From Gymnorhina tibicen (taxonomy: Eukaryota; Chordata; Aves; Passeriformes; Artamidae), in contig VXAZ01008283.1 in NCBI GenBank assembly GCA_013399875.1, positions 620,001 through 684,000 on the forward strand: a stretch of DNA of 64,000 nt, written 5' to 3'. A program made the translations under genes and the position numbers. Under the pieces are notes generated by a model. That model saw nothing but the letters and a program-made list of their open reading frames with translations. It was not told where the DNA came from and did no database searches. Positions 38,317 through 50,776 of the stretch are shown here, in pieces (within the stretch, counting starts at the first letter, position 1; each line of letters opens with the position of its first letter).

Positions 38317-38319
38317 ATG
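38240..38319. repeat. Inverted repeat, 38-bp arms, 4-bp loop
   Basis: Arms 38240-38277 and 38282-38319 are reverse complements at 35 of 38 positions. The right arm is the 3' end of LTR family A. The left arm is an inverted copy of it. Confidence 0.9.
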
Positions 38320-38329
38320 CCAATTTTAC

Positions 38330-39650
38330 ACTCAAGGCATGTCACTTCCTTGCTGAAGTACTCGGTGGCCACAAATAACTCAGGAGCCACATATTATTGG
38401 TGTCCTTTTGCACAGGACAGTGACAGTTCAAACCCAGGTGCTCATCTGTTCCCTCCTAAGTGTTTCCAGAGTGGCTGCTTTCTGTCCTGTTCTGCAGGTG
38501 TGTCTGCCTGCCTTGTTTGTAGGTTACTACACATCTGGTTGTATTATCTAGTGGTATACTCATGTTTTTAAGATTTATCTACTATGTTCTACAATTTTTT
38601 TAATTTATCACAGGATTTCATTATATATGCTTAAGCTCATTTTTAAACCAAGTAGTTCAAACAGTCGTGGGGTCTGCCCTAAGTGCCAGATGCAGCTATG
38701 CAGGGAGGTTTCACTGCCTCTTGATGTATGAGTTACTTCATGTAAAGGCCTGGCTACTGTTATGAGAGCAACACAGTACATAGAGTTTTAGACTGTGTAG
38801 CTTAAGCAGCTTCCCTGGGTGTGTTTGTTCTTCTGTAAGCCCCAGGGCTCCAGTGTGTTTGCCAGTGTGCTGAACCAAGTTGGATTTCATCAGATGACTT
38901 AAGAAGCAGTGGCCCATCTGAAGCCACAGTCTGAGCTGGCTTTAAACAGGGTAACTTGCCTTCTTACAACAACAGAGGCTTAGGCAAAACAAGACCTACA
39001 GTTTCAGTAAGAAGGAGGTTTGGACATTATAAGCTTCATGCTGCCATGGCACATCCTGCCTCTCTTTGACTGGCAAATAAGGTATTGGAAGTAGGAGGCA
39101 ACTGATCCCTTTTAGCTGCACATGGTTCCTTCCTAAACAGTCACACTTTATCCCATAATCTCGTTGTAAAATTCTCTCCTGTGCCTGCTCAGACATTCGT
39201 CTCACCACTGGGATATGTACAATACCTTTGCTAAGGAGAAGATTCAAGGATTTCACATTTCTGGTCCAATCATAGACCCATGTGTTCTTACCTCATTGCT
39301 CTCCCTAAGGACGAGCAGACCTTTCTGATCTGACATGTTCAGAGGTGCACGATTCATCACCTTCTCAAAACAACCATGAAACAATCCAAAAGAACTGAAA
39401 AACACTGCACAAGAAAAGATCAATTTATGTATTCCGAGGCACAAATTCTATAACCGCACCTTCTCAAACATTTTGCCAATTTAGCATTCTCTTTACTGTA
39501 GTCATGACACTAAGAAGAAATTATCTCAAATTTATTTAAAAGATAGACTAGTTTTATAAGCTCTCTTAGTAGTCAAAGGTGAGTTCATCCTGTTTGACTA
39601 AATACCTGCTTTTTAGATAAGAGAGATGAATCCACATATGACATTCAGAT
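38330..39650. other. Intergenic, no feature recognised
   Basis: Unique AT-moderate sequence between LTR family A copy 1 and the ERVK-like solo LTR. Open frames are short and without family features. Confidence 0.7.
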
Positions 39651-39660
39651 GGTGGCCAAC

Positions 39661-40182
39661 TGCCGCTGTGCGGCCTGGCTGGTGGAGGAAGCTGTTGCTT
39701 TTCCCTAAGAATTCCTGGCTCAGGAACTCCTGGCGGTGTCCGGGCACCTCGCATACAGCTTCTCTCTGACCCGTGCGATGGAGGCACGCGGCCAAGCCCA
39801 CACAGAGCCTGCTAGCTCGAGCGGTATCAGAAGTAAAGAGTCCAGAGATGGCTCTTGCGAGGGATCCGATGTTTATTCTTACCGGCACGCAGGCTGGCCA
39901 GGTAGCAAGAGAACGGGCCCCGCCCACCAAGTTCCTTATCAAGGGATACAGACAGGGGAGGGACAACAGCTGAGGGCCAATGTGGTGTGACCCAAGGTTA
40001 GAGTGACTGTCTGGCTGCTGACCAACCAGGGGGACCCTCCTCACACAGGTCACAAGACCAGGTGAGGGGATCCTGGCCAGCTGTCTTGTGGGGGGTGTTA
40101 GATCTCTGAATTCACCCACCACTGAGCTGCTGAGCCCCCTTGTTCCCCAGCCATCCTAGCTGGTGGCTCGGGGACTACAACA
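39661..40182 (-). mobile_element. Solo LTR, ERVK-like, with 6-bp target-site duplication
   Basis: A 522-bp GC-richer block that starts TG and ends CA, flanked on both sides by gccaac (39655-39660 and 40183-40188). On the minus strand AATAAA is at 39877-39872, leaving about 210 bases of R/U5 after it, so the LTR points leftward. A 6-bp duplication is characteristic of class II (ERVK-type) elements. No internal region remains, which indicates LTR-LTR recombination. Open frames of up to 169 codons inside are not host genes. Confidence 0.85.
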
Positions 40183-40189
40183 GCCAACT

Positions 40190-42130
40190 CTAGTTGTTTT
40201 CACATAATATGGATATCATCTAATTTAAAAAATTCTGAGATATATAATTTTGAGGATGTACATTAGCTATTTGAAAAACACTTCCATTTCAGTACTTTCC
40301 ATGGGAAGTATCAAAAGAGAACTCTGTTGTTGTTTTTATTGATGGGTTTTTGCTGATTTCTGTTAGGTTGCATACCCAGCACTCAAGCTCTTTCAGAATG
40401 GTCCCTTGAAACATGATTGTTTTCAGTTTAGGACAACAATGAAAGTAGCTTGATTTTAATGAATTCTATCTCTGTTACTTAATTCAAAAAATCAAAGGCT
40501 TTCAAAACATTTTCTCATTATACCTGTTAAGACATGTTTTTGTGGGTAGGATGAAAACTTTTGTAAATCAAGTTGCACAGCAATTGTGGTAAATCTTCCT
40601 GTTTTAAAGAAAGAGAGTTCTTTGGTGTACGTGATTTTTGTCATGTTATAGCCAAAGTATTGTGGTGCCAATAATTCAGGTGAGTTAACTGTACTAATTT
40701 ATCTGCATGCTATAATTTTAAATGCCATTAATTATTTCTAACATTCATATTAGTATGTTTGTCTTGGACTCCTGCTTGGAGAAACAGTCATAATGGGTTA
40801 TAAGGCAGTTTGTTAAAATTGGATATTTACCAGAAATAATGGTTCCAAAATTTATAAGTCTAGGATTCCCACTCTTGATCCATGAAATATGGAAGTTTTT
40901 ATTTTGAGAAAATAGTTTTGCACATATTCTCACTGTATTTTTGATAAAAAGCTATTATATGAATAGCATTTATATATAGCATTATATATATATGGGGTTT
41001 ATTTTTACTTGCCATATTGATTATTGATGGTATTCTGAAAATACAGAACTATCACCTAAGAGACTCAAACAAATTTAAAAAAACCCCCAAAGTTCCAAAG
41101 CGCTGCGACAGATTAACATGTATTGGTAGAGCAGTATTATGCTAATAATGGTGTCTGAGGTAATTGCTTAAATCTAACTTTTTCAGTCAAGCTTTAGGGA
41201 AAACACTATTTTCTATTTACATCAGCATAATATGACATAGACAGAAACTGTGTAGTGCTAGCAAATATATTAGGCTTTGCAAACACAAGTATTCTGCCTC
41301 TTAACACTAGATGGCAGACAAAAATGGGAAAACATTTCCTTATTTTCAGGGATAGAATGTTGAAAAATTAGTTTGCAACTTGAATGAACGTTCACCAAAA
41401 ACTCTCAAAGTCGTAAGAATTAAGACCACTGAATGCATGCTTATGACAGCATGGATACTTTCTGCAAGCTTTCATTTGGATGTGGTTTTTGGCACAAACA
41501 CTGAAAATAATCAAGTGGAACTTTTCTAGATTATTTTCATATTGCTTTTTCATCTGTTACTTCCTTTCAATACTTTGCTCTTGTCAAAGAGCTAAAAATT
41601 CTAGAAGCCTTAGAAAGGGAAAGAGAAACTTTTAAAGAAAACTGTCCTCACCAGGTAGTCATATCATTGTGAAACTGTTTTTGTAAATCCAAAGAGCAGA
41701 TGATGTAAGACTTACGTTGCAGCTGCTTACTATCTTTGCCTTGCATCAGTTACCCAAAGTAATTGGGTTGCTTTGCTCCTTATTGTCATTGAATCTTAGA
41801 CAATAATGTGGAAGTAACATGTTTGCTAAGGGGGCAACTCTCTTCATAGAATATTATAAATTAGTGTGCCAAATATTATGTAATCAGTTCACCTAGAAGC
41901 CAGTGAATATTTTGGGTTGTTGTCCCCTTCCTCTCCCAGATACATCCTTGAAAAGAAGGTTCAGAATCTCCAAGATTCTGAATCCCACTCTAAAATGTCA
42001 GTTCTTCTAGCTAATTGTGATGTGCATACACAGTACTAGAACCGTAACAAATCCCACCAAATCCCACCTCATCTTTCTTTCTCAGTGCTTCTACTGTGGC
42101 TGCAGAGATAGCAAGTCAGGCTGGCTATTT
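40190..42130. other. Intergenic, no feature recognised
   Basis: AT-rich unique sequence between two solo LTRs. No coding or repeat signal identified beyond a short atatat run near 40970-40995. Confidence 0.7.
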
Positions 42131-42136
42131 CCAGTG

Positions 42137-43068
42137 TGTCATGGTTTGACACTGGCCCAGTGCCACGCACCCACGAGAGTCGCTTGCTCATCCTCCCCTA
42201 CCACAGCTGGGCAAAAGGAGGGAAAAGAGGAAAAAAGGGTTAACAGAGGCTTCATGGGTGAGATAAGGAGAGCGGGAGAAATATTTCAAGGGCAAAACAG
42301 GCTCAACCTTAGTTGCTAAGTAAAATTTATTACTAACAGAATCAGAGGAGGGTAATGAGAAGTAAAATAAGCCCTTAAAACACCTTCCCCCCCCTCCAGG
42401 CATTCCCTCCTTCCCACTGACAACACAGGGAGACAGGGCAGGGGGGTTTTGTCAGTCCATCACCGAGATTTTCTTCTGCTGCTCTGGGAGAAGAGTCCTT
42501 CCCTGTGAGGCCATGGGGTCGCTCCCACAGGAGACAGTTCTCCGGGAACTTCCCGGCGTGGGTCCGCTCTCAGGAGCAGCAGCCAAACCGCACCTGCTGC
42601 AGCGTGAGTCCCTCCCANGTGGGCACCTCCTCCAGGGGCTGCGGGTGGATCTCTGCATTCCCCATGGATCCCCATGGGCTGCAGGGGCACAGCTGCTTCA
42701 CCATGGTCTGCACCACGGCCTGCAGAGGAATCTCGGCTCCGGCACCTGGAGCACCTCCTCCCCCTCCTTCTCCACTGACCTTGGTGTCACCAGGTTGTTT
42801 TCCCTCACATATTCTCACCTCCTCCTCTTCTCTGAAAGAAGAAAAAAACCCCTGTGACTTTGTTTTGATTTTCTTCTTAAATATGTCATCACAGAGGCAT
42901 TAACCAACCTCTCTCATTGGCCCCATTATGGCCAGCAGCATGTCCATCTTCAGAGCCATCAGCCATGGGCTCTGCTGGACATGTTGGGAAGCTTCCAGCA
43001 GCTTCCTCACAGGAGCCATCTTTGCGCCCCCCCTGCTACCCAAAACCAGGCCATGCCAAACTAATACA
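42137..43068 (+). mobile_element. Solo LTR, family A copy 2 (932 bp)
   Basis: Begins TGTCATGGTTTGACACTGGC and ends ..CTAATACA. Flanks are cagtg (42132-42136) and cagta (43069-43073), a 5-bp duplication with one change, as expected for ERVL-type insertion. It shares the internal 'ggagacag', 'cctggagcacctcctccccc', 'ctcacatattctcacc' and 'tatgtcatcacagaggca' segments with the other copies. One unresolved base at 42618. The family assignment (ERVL-like) is inferred from the duplication length. Confidence 0.8.
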
Positions 43069-43074
43069 CAGTAC

Positions 43075-46000
43075 TTGCAGCTTTAAAATCAGAAGAGACC
43101 CAAGTTTTTCCCATGGTGGTTTTCCTGTTGGAGTTACTCCAAATGAGAAAGGTAAATGTACTGGAATGGAAGGGTAAGTGCAAATGTACTTGCCTGTTTC
43201 ACAGTTAGAAAGCCAGCTACAAAGATGTCCATAGCTTCTGGTTTAGGTTTCTCAGATTATTCTCATTACAAAATAGCTTTTGGTATAAAATGTATATATA
43301 GGAGCAAACAACAGACTGTGGCACTCCCCTTCTCATAGGAGTGCTTTACCCACAAGGATACACGGCCTTTTTTTTCCCAGGGCTTCTCGGTTTCACGAAT
43401 TCTTGTGTTCATTGTCACCTAGTTTCAACAGGAGTAGAAACCATTTTCCATTCTGCCTTACCAATAAGTTGGTGACTAGGAAATTCTCTTAAGAAATCAG
43501 AAATGTGTATTTAAACCTTCTCTGGCTGAAAATAGCACTGACCCCATTTTCTTGCACCACCTGGGTAAATATTCCATCAAAAATAATCCTTTCCTAGATA
43601 TTGTCAGTGACTTTGTTCCTGTTCCTCTTCCCTCCTGTTCTGCTGTTCCTCCTCTCCTCACCTAGGAACCCCGATATCCTCACCCCCATTTGAAAGCACT
43701 GGACAAATTTCAGCCTGTTTCTTGAAGGAATGCTTGTAAGGCATTGTTAAAAGAGTTAAAGGCTCTGCATTTTGAATGCATAGAGGTACCTGGCTCTCGT
43801 GCAGAGTTAAGACTCTAGATTACCATCAGGATCTGGAATTTAGTGATGTCCTGCTCTTTTCATCTTCCTGCTTTGCTAAATCGAGGCAGTTTCCTGCTTC
43901 CCGCACAATATAAAGGTGCTTGGATCCCTAAATCAGGGATCCTGCTCAGAGAATTGGTACCTGAAGTCTGTTACATGTCTGTCCTTGATTTCCTGTGCCT
44001 CCACTGCTCATAGCCAATGGTCTCTGCCCTTGTGCTTTTGTTCATTCTAGAAATCTATCTGCCAAAACAAGAGTGTACCAGTCAAATAATTATATACTAG
44101 ATATGAATAATGTAGTTGATTACTTAGAATTTAAAATTCGAACTTGTGCTAGAGGTCATATAAATTCCTCTTCAGCCCCCTGTGGTTATCATAATAGTCA
44201 TTCTGTTCCCTTTCAGCACTCAAGAAGTGATAGATGTGAATTTTGTTACTGCAGCATCTGGTTGAGCGTGTGATTGTACAAGTGTCACCCAAGGTTTTTG
44301 GTGTAAGTGGAAGGAGGTCAAAACACACAGTCTCTTTAGGTCTGCTGGAGTTAACTCACTGTCCACAGTGTTTGCAACTGCTTACTCAGTATTGCTGGAG
44401 AAACTGACTGTCATTTTTATTTACATTCTTGTTTAATTAAATTATTGACATATGGCTGATCTTTCCTCTGGACCTCTAAGTATTATACTAGGTACCATCT
44501 TAGCATTTTTGCCTTTATTAAAATGCAAAAAAAATTCTCATCTGTGGAAAAAGTGCTTTGTAATTCTTCATCAAAACCAGTTCATCACAGTTCCTTCTCC
44601 TAAAGTTATACATTGTTTCTCCGTTTTTCTTCTCTCTGACCAGCTTTGGTGAAGCTCCTTATCTGTCAGTTGTTTTCCACTGCCCTGGTGGCAGGTGAGC
44701 AGTCAGGCCATTTAGTGTCCTCATAGAGAACCCAGACTGTCTGGAATGCTGCAAATGAAAAAGACAGTTTTTGGCAGAAGCCTATGTAACTGATTTGTAA
44801 TGATTTATTTCTATCTTAAAATAGCCTGATGGAAGTTGTAGAAGAAACAGTAAAAGCTCTGTACTCTATGGGTAAACACTTTATTAAAGTTGCATCAAAT
44901 TTTACAGCAGCAATAGGAAAAAAGCATTACTTAGAGAATGGTTTACAAATTGTGGAAGATAATTCTAACACCATAGTAAGTACGTGAATTAAGCAAACTG
45001 GTTCCAGGCTTTGGACCCACTGGTACTCTCCCTCACTGCTGTCAGTAACAGCTGTAAAATCAGAAAATTATCTAAAGAATGAGGTCAGCAAGAACGAATA
45101 ATAAAGTTCTTACTGAGACAGGTTAAAAAGTTATTGTTTCAGATGTAATCTCCTTAGGGATTAAAAAGAGGCACGTAGTACTGTACGTAGTTAGTGGTAC
45201 TGTTTTGTGGTGAGTATCTGGGACGTGCCTAGTTACAAGTCACAGGGGGCCCATACACGTTTTTTTTTCCCTCTGGCTTTAATGCCTGTGGCTAATTCCG
45301 ACTGAAGGATGCACTCTATTTAGGAAGGTTTTTGTTCCAAGATATTGCGTAACGGTAAGTATAGTTGTTTCATGTGTTGCAGTCCTACACTGTAAGGCTA
45401 TAGAGCTGAATTTGTTTTGATGTAGCCTTTAATCTTAATAAAGTAATACTCTCTTTCTTTAAATACAGTTAATTTACTCATTTGGGAATTGAACTTAGTT
45501 TTTTGTAAAGTGAAAGGCATCCACATCATGTGTGTGCAGGAGAGCAGCATTTACACACACGTAACACACGTACGCCAAACACAGATGTGCACAGTTCCCT
45601 CTTGGTGTATAAACAGGGCTAGCAGGACAAAATGTTGTCCTGTGTCCATTATAATGTTAATTTGAAAAGTTAAGGGTGGTTTCTAGTTCATCTTGACAGG
45701 AAATGGATGAGATTTTGGGTTGTCCTGACATTTTCTAATATTCTTTTGGCTTCACTAAGAGCTCTCCTTCCTGCCCAGAAGTGGTTTTGTCCGAATCAAA
45801 GCTTAACTCTTTCTGAGGAATAAAGTTATTGATGCTATTCATCATTTTGTGTCTCCTTGCGTGGCTAAGGTTTGAACAGCATTCATGTGTAATTTTGACT
45901 AATCTCCTGTAGGAAAGAATCCATTTGCTGTCCATTGCACTACTTCCAGAAGTTCTCATAATATTTCATGCTCCTGATGTGTATTTACATTACTTATCTC

Positions 46001-46480
46001 CTCAAACGTATTCTCAATCCATAGGGCAATTTCAATGCAATGCTATGTTAACTCTTTTTATCTGCCCTAGAATATATTGCTAAGTAAGTATTTTATGTAA
46101 AAAGATATTAAGAAGTAAATGTTTCTACCATCTTCTTCATAACTGAATCTTTACTGCATGCTCTAGTCCTTTCCTCCCTATAAGGCCTAGGGAATCTGTT
46201 TTTACATTTTAATGTTTGAAAGTAAATAGAATCACTTCAGCACTAAAGAAATGATTTTTTATTTCTCTACAATCCTCTAAAGATGTAGAAAATCATGCAA
46301 AAATTTGTTTTTCTTTATTAGTTGGTTTTCATGACTTGACGAGTGCAGTAACAATAATCTACTAGCTCTTCACATCTACAGAATCTCACTGAGAAAAGAG
46401 GCAGACCTGGGTTTCTTACATCAAAAGCAGACAGCTGTATTTTCCACTTGATCTTTCTTAAACACTTTTTAGAACTTTTT
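43075..46480. other. Intergenic, no feature recognised
   Basis: Unique sequence with short open frames only. A small acac/acgt-rich stretch lies near 45545-45580. No exon-like conserved segment seen. Confidence 0.65.
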
Positions 46481-46487
46481 AGAACTT

Positions 46488-46562
46488 GCTTATCCATTCC
46501 AAAGTAAAAGAGTGCTTATCCATTCCAAAGTAAAAGAGTGCTTATCCATTCCAAAGTAAAAC
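46488..46562. repeat. Minisatellite, 26-bp unit, 2.9 copies
   Basis: Unit tgcttatccattccaaagta + aaagag, repeated at 46488, 46514 and 46540 with no differences seen. Just before it, tttttagaac is also duplicated (about 46468-46487). Confidence 0.95.
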
Positions 46563-46839
46563 CTATTCCTTCATAAGTTGTATTTAATAAGTAATGTCTG
46601 TGAAAAATTAAACAGTTTCTGGGTTTTAGAAACTGATGGAAGGCATTTAACCTTAAAATGCACATATTTCTGCTTCAGCATATACTCCTCACCTGGCTTG
46701 GCAAAAAAATCTGCAATGCACTGCAATTCACACAGTTTTTGGAAGACAAAGATGGTGATGGGACTTGACACACACAGGTCACATGGAATTCATAGGTCAA
46801 GGAAAGTGTTTATTCAACTCAGCACTCACTACTCACCAC

Positions 46840-47725
46840 ATAGGGAATATTTCCTCTGGTTCTGGAGGCCCTCTACAGGAAATGTGTTGATGAGCTTGAG
46901 TGAGCTCAGCATAGCACCGTGAAGATGATTGGAGGGCTGGAAGATGTAGCCTAGTGAGGAAGGCTGAGTGAGCTGAGCCTGTGCTCTGCACCAGGAGGTG
47001 CAACAATAAAGAGGGTAGTAAAATAGCTGTTTTCATAAGGTAGGGTAAACCACAGAAACACAGATAGTGAGAAAATCTTAGGTCCCTTCCAATGCTGGGA
47101 ACTCCATTTTTGGGCAGCATCAGACAGACATTACATGGATCTTCCCATGCACAGATGCCATCTGTGGAGGGGTTCCTCCTTCTTCCCAAAACGTGGAGCC
47201 TTTACTTTTGTGTGGCAAACAATCACATGTATTTTCTCCTGACAGGCTGGGATGTCATCTTCAAAACATTTACCAGTGACAGCACAGGCTTTAAGTACAA
47301 GGCTCAGTAGAACAGACGTGTCCTGTTCAAGATCACTAACTCCTTGAATGCAACATTTTCCACCATGCTCTCCATGTACCTTGTTCAGCCTGGAAAAGAG
47401 ACAGCTTCAGAGGCACTAACAGTGCCCCCGCAGTGCCTAGGAGGATGCTGGCAAGAGGTCTGAGCCAGGCTTTTACTGAAGTCATGCCAGAAGAACGAGA
47501 GAACGTGGCCTGAATAAGGGGAGGGTCTGGTGACACATAAGGAAAGCTTTTTCACAATGAAAATAAGCATTTGTAACCAGTTACCCAGGGAGGTTTGGGG
47601 TTCTAACCTCTAGGTGGTTCTCAAGACCTACCCTTGAACAAACCCTTGGACAAACCCTGGGTAAAGTGGTCTGAATTCAGTTTGTCCCTGCCTTGAGCAG
47701 CCATGTGATTCTGAAATTCAGAGTA
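46840..47725 (+). mobile_element. CR1 LINE fragment split by an insertion
   Basis: A CR1 3' region in sense orientation in two pieces. The first (about 46840-46982) has 'ctggttctggaggccctcta', 'gaagatgattggagggctgg' and 'gaggaaggctgagtgagctg'. The second (about 47380-47725) resumes with 'ttgttcagcctggaaaagag' and ends 'ttgccctgccttgagcag'-like followed by a degenerate tail. The roughly 400 bases between them do not belong to CR1. Confidence 0.7.
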
Positions 47726-47729
47726 GACA

Positions 47730-50700
47730 GCTAAATTGAAATCTTAGTCTGTGAGCTGAATCTCTCCCTTTAGCTAACTAACAAACATTAAATGACAGTC
47801 CACACTGACAAGTTCAGCAGAAGTTAATTAAAATGATTTAGGAAAAGAGTTTAACTTGAACAGATACAGTTTGGAATGAAGCAAAGCTGGGCAATGGGAG
47901 AAGGACAATATTGGTGTAAAAGAACAGCTAAGGCTACTTAAACATTTTCATCTGTTATCTTAATTTTCTTTTCTCAGCAAGTTGTATTCCCAGAGTGGAT
48001 TTAATTTCAATTTAATGTTATACTGACTATCTGCTTGCATGGTTGAAAAAGATTGAAAGGGTACAGTTATAAAGTTATGAAAGCATTAACATATATTGAA
48101 CTGATTATATGCAAGATGGAACAGAGTCTTATATCACTAGGACAATTTGTACAAGGAGGGCCACCACCCTTTTTATAAACATAGCAAAGGCTACTTGTTT
48201 CACAGTGTGCTTGCCCTTTAGTCTGTGTCCACATGCAGGATCTGACACCTGGGCTGTTGTGGGAGGGAAATATTCCCTGCACTCTGGCCTCCCACAGGCT
48301 GTTGCCCAGACACCGTGTGCTGTGTGCATGTGTAGACTGAGGAAGAGTTGCATGTTCCCAGGGATCTTGTTGGACCATTCTAGGTACAGCTGATAAAACA
48401 CATTGCCTGAAATATATGTCTATCCATACATTATGCATTGTGAGAAATCATACAAGTAGGTGCTTCTGGTGTGATATTCTGGTTAGTCTTCCAACAGTAT
48501 CCCAGAATTGACTTGTGTTGCATATACTGGTCCTTTTGCATATAATTTCTTGATATTTCAAATAATGAAATATAAATTTATGCTTATCTTCCATGCCTGA
48601 CCCTGCGTTTAATGTTCTGTTCAACATGTTCCTGTTTCAACACACCTAATCATAGCTCTGCCTAGAAGTACACGTTTGCTTCGTATCTTGCTGGAAGAAT
48701 AAAGATCCCGCTTGGCTTTTTGTTAAGCTGTGGAGTGAGGATGGTCAAGCTAAATGATTTTGGAGCACACGCCTGAAACTTAGTCTCCATCAGAAGACAG
48801 AACCTGAGATCAGCCCAGCTGCTCTCCAGAGCAGTGTTTGCCATCAAAAGCATTTCCAGGGGTTCATGGTTTGTGGCCAATTCAGTTACTCTTCTGCAAG
48901 TTGCTGGGTGAAGGGAGGGTGAGGGTTAAGGCAAACCCATTTGTTCCCTTGTGCTCTTGCTATGCCTGTTTCCCACTAATTGAGATAGATTCCAAATTGA
49001 GGGGGCAAACGAAAAGGAAACAAGCTCAAGAATCCAAGTTTCCTACAAATAGGCCTGGCTTTAGGAAAAAAATAATCAGGTATATTAGATTAAGTTGTTG
49101 TGATTCATACTCTTTGTGACACAGTCTTAGAGAAAAGCCTTTGTAGACTTGGGCAGCTGCAGCAGTGTTCAGCCAAGTCTAGATTATGGATACTTACAGC
49201 TGGTGTCAGTGGAAAAGTTTCCTGAGATTGTTCAGCTTCTCTGTTGTCTGTTCTCATAGTCTTAGCCTTTCATGAGCTATTAACAGCCATCCCATGGTGG
49301 CAAGTAAGGGGGAAAGAGAGAGAAAAGAGGTCATGTAGGTTTTATAAACTTTGGTAGTCTACCTCAGCATCCTGTTTATGAATTTTGCACTTCACCTGTT
49401 TGGTGATGCATTAAATCCTTTAGTGGCAAAGATGTGGCAGTCTGTCTGTGAGGTTCCTGAGCTGGTCTTATAATATCGTTGTGATGACAGTGATTAATCA
49501 GCTTAGGTGCAGTATTGTGTACTATATATGCAGCATGGATATTGCTTTTCATCTTACTGGTTTCCTCTTCAGAAATACTTTAAATTACCAGTCTCCTAAG
49601 TAACCAGAAGGATATGAGTGACCTAGCTTCAGATAAGATTGCATACAAATATCTGTTATTTTTCATATTAAACTAGTCAATTTTATTAAATCTCTCTTTT
49701 GTGATTAAGAGGGAGGGTTGAGAGATAAAAAAATGAAATCAGATCAAGTTTATTATTTTTACCTGCCACTAACTTCATGCAAAAGTTATACTGGAAAGTT
49801 GAAGAACAATGCATTTCCTGTGTTCATGATACAACTTACTCCACAAAAGTAAAAATGTTTAGATACTGAAAAATGACCTCACAGACTTTAGCACTGTAAT
49901 AGAATAGGATCTTTGGATATTGTTTCATCATAGAGACCTTTTCCTCAGTTGGATTTGCCACTGAATTTTCACTTATTTTTTTGATTAAATTCTCAGAAGA
50001 CTTACAGTCCCAATAAAAGTAATTTATTTCACATGTGTTATTCTTCATTTTGCTGAGAAAAAATATCCAAGTCTTGACCCTGTCTTTAAATAAAAATATT
50101 ATTTTTAGGGCAGTACATTTTTCTTTTTATTTTAGAACCAGGTGACTCCAAAAAAGAGAAAAAGGAAAAAAAAGGGCTATGGAAAAATGCATTTCTTTGT
50201 CTGTGCTGCATTTAGGATGTGGTCATGCCCCAGGAGCATGGAGGTTGCCGTTACCATGTGCCTGAGCTCAGGGACCCGATTTTGTCTACGTATAAACATT
50301 CCTCCTTCTTCTCCTGAAGCGTGTTCCTCTGGTTTGCGTAGAAAAATTTTTGCAAGAACTCTCCTGAGTAAGGTCATCTAAGTATGACTCTGGCCACAGC
50401 TATTTACAAGTTCGGATTTTGACTGAAGTGAGTAATTGAATCACGTTGAGCCTCTGAAGTTTGCCTTTTATTTATATATTTCCCCCAATTGTGTGGCTCG
50501 GTCTGCCATTGGCTGCTGTCCCTGCAGCCTACCCGAGGGCTCTGCAGTTACATAAGGCTCTGTCTGCTGGGAGCCTACATAAAGCCTTTTTGCATGCCAG
50601 CAAGAGACAGAATTTTATCACAATCCAAGCCCCACTGCTTTAGTTTGCACGAGCAAGAAGATTTGCTTGAAGATATACTGAAACCCGAACCCAGGCTAGT

Positions 50701-50776
50701 TTGTTTGCCAGCCAGTGCTTCACAGCTGTCAACCTGAGTTGCAAGTGGCAGCTACTGTGAGTAGCTTCTGTGCATT
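47730..50776. other. Upstream region of VT1 receptor
   Basis: Gene-free. Shortly before the receptor start there is a TATA-like tttatatattt near 50470 followed by ccattgg (an inverted CCAAT-like site) near 50505. These could form a core promoter with 5' UTR to 50776, but this is inference and an upstream non-coding exon is possible. Confidence 0.4.

Noticed and set aside
39613..40122. 169-codon minus-strand frame
   Set aside because: It lies almost entirely within the ERVK-like solo LTR.
42505..42903. 132-codon plus frame
   Set aside because: Inside LTR family A copy 2, with an unresolved base in it.
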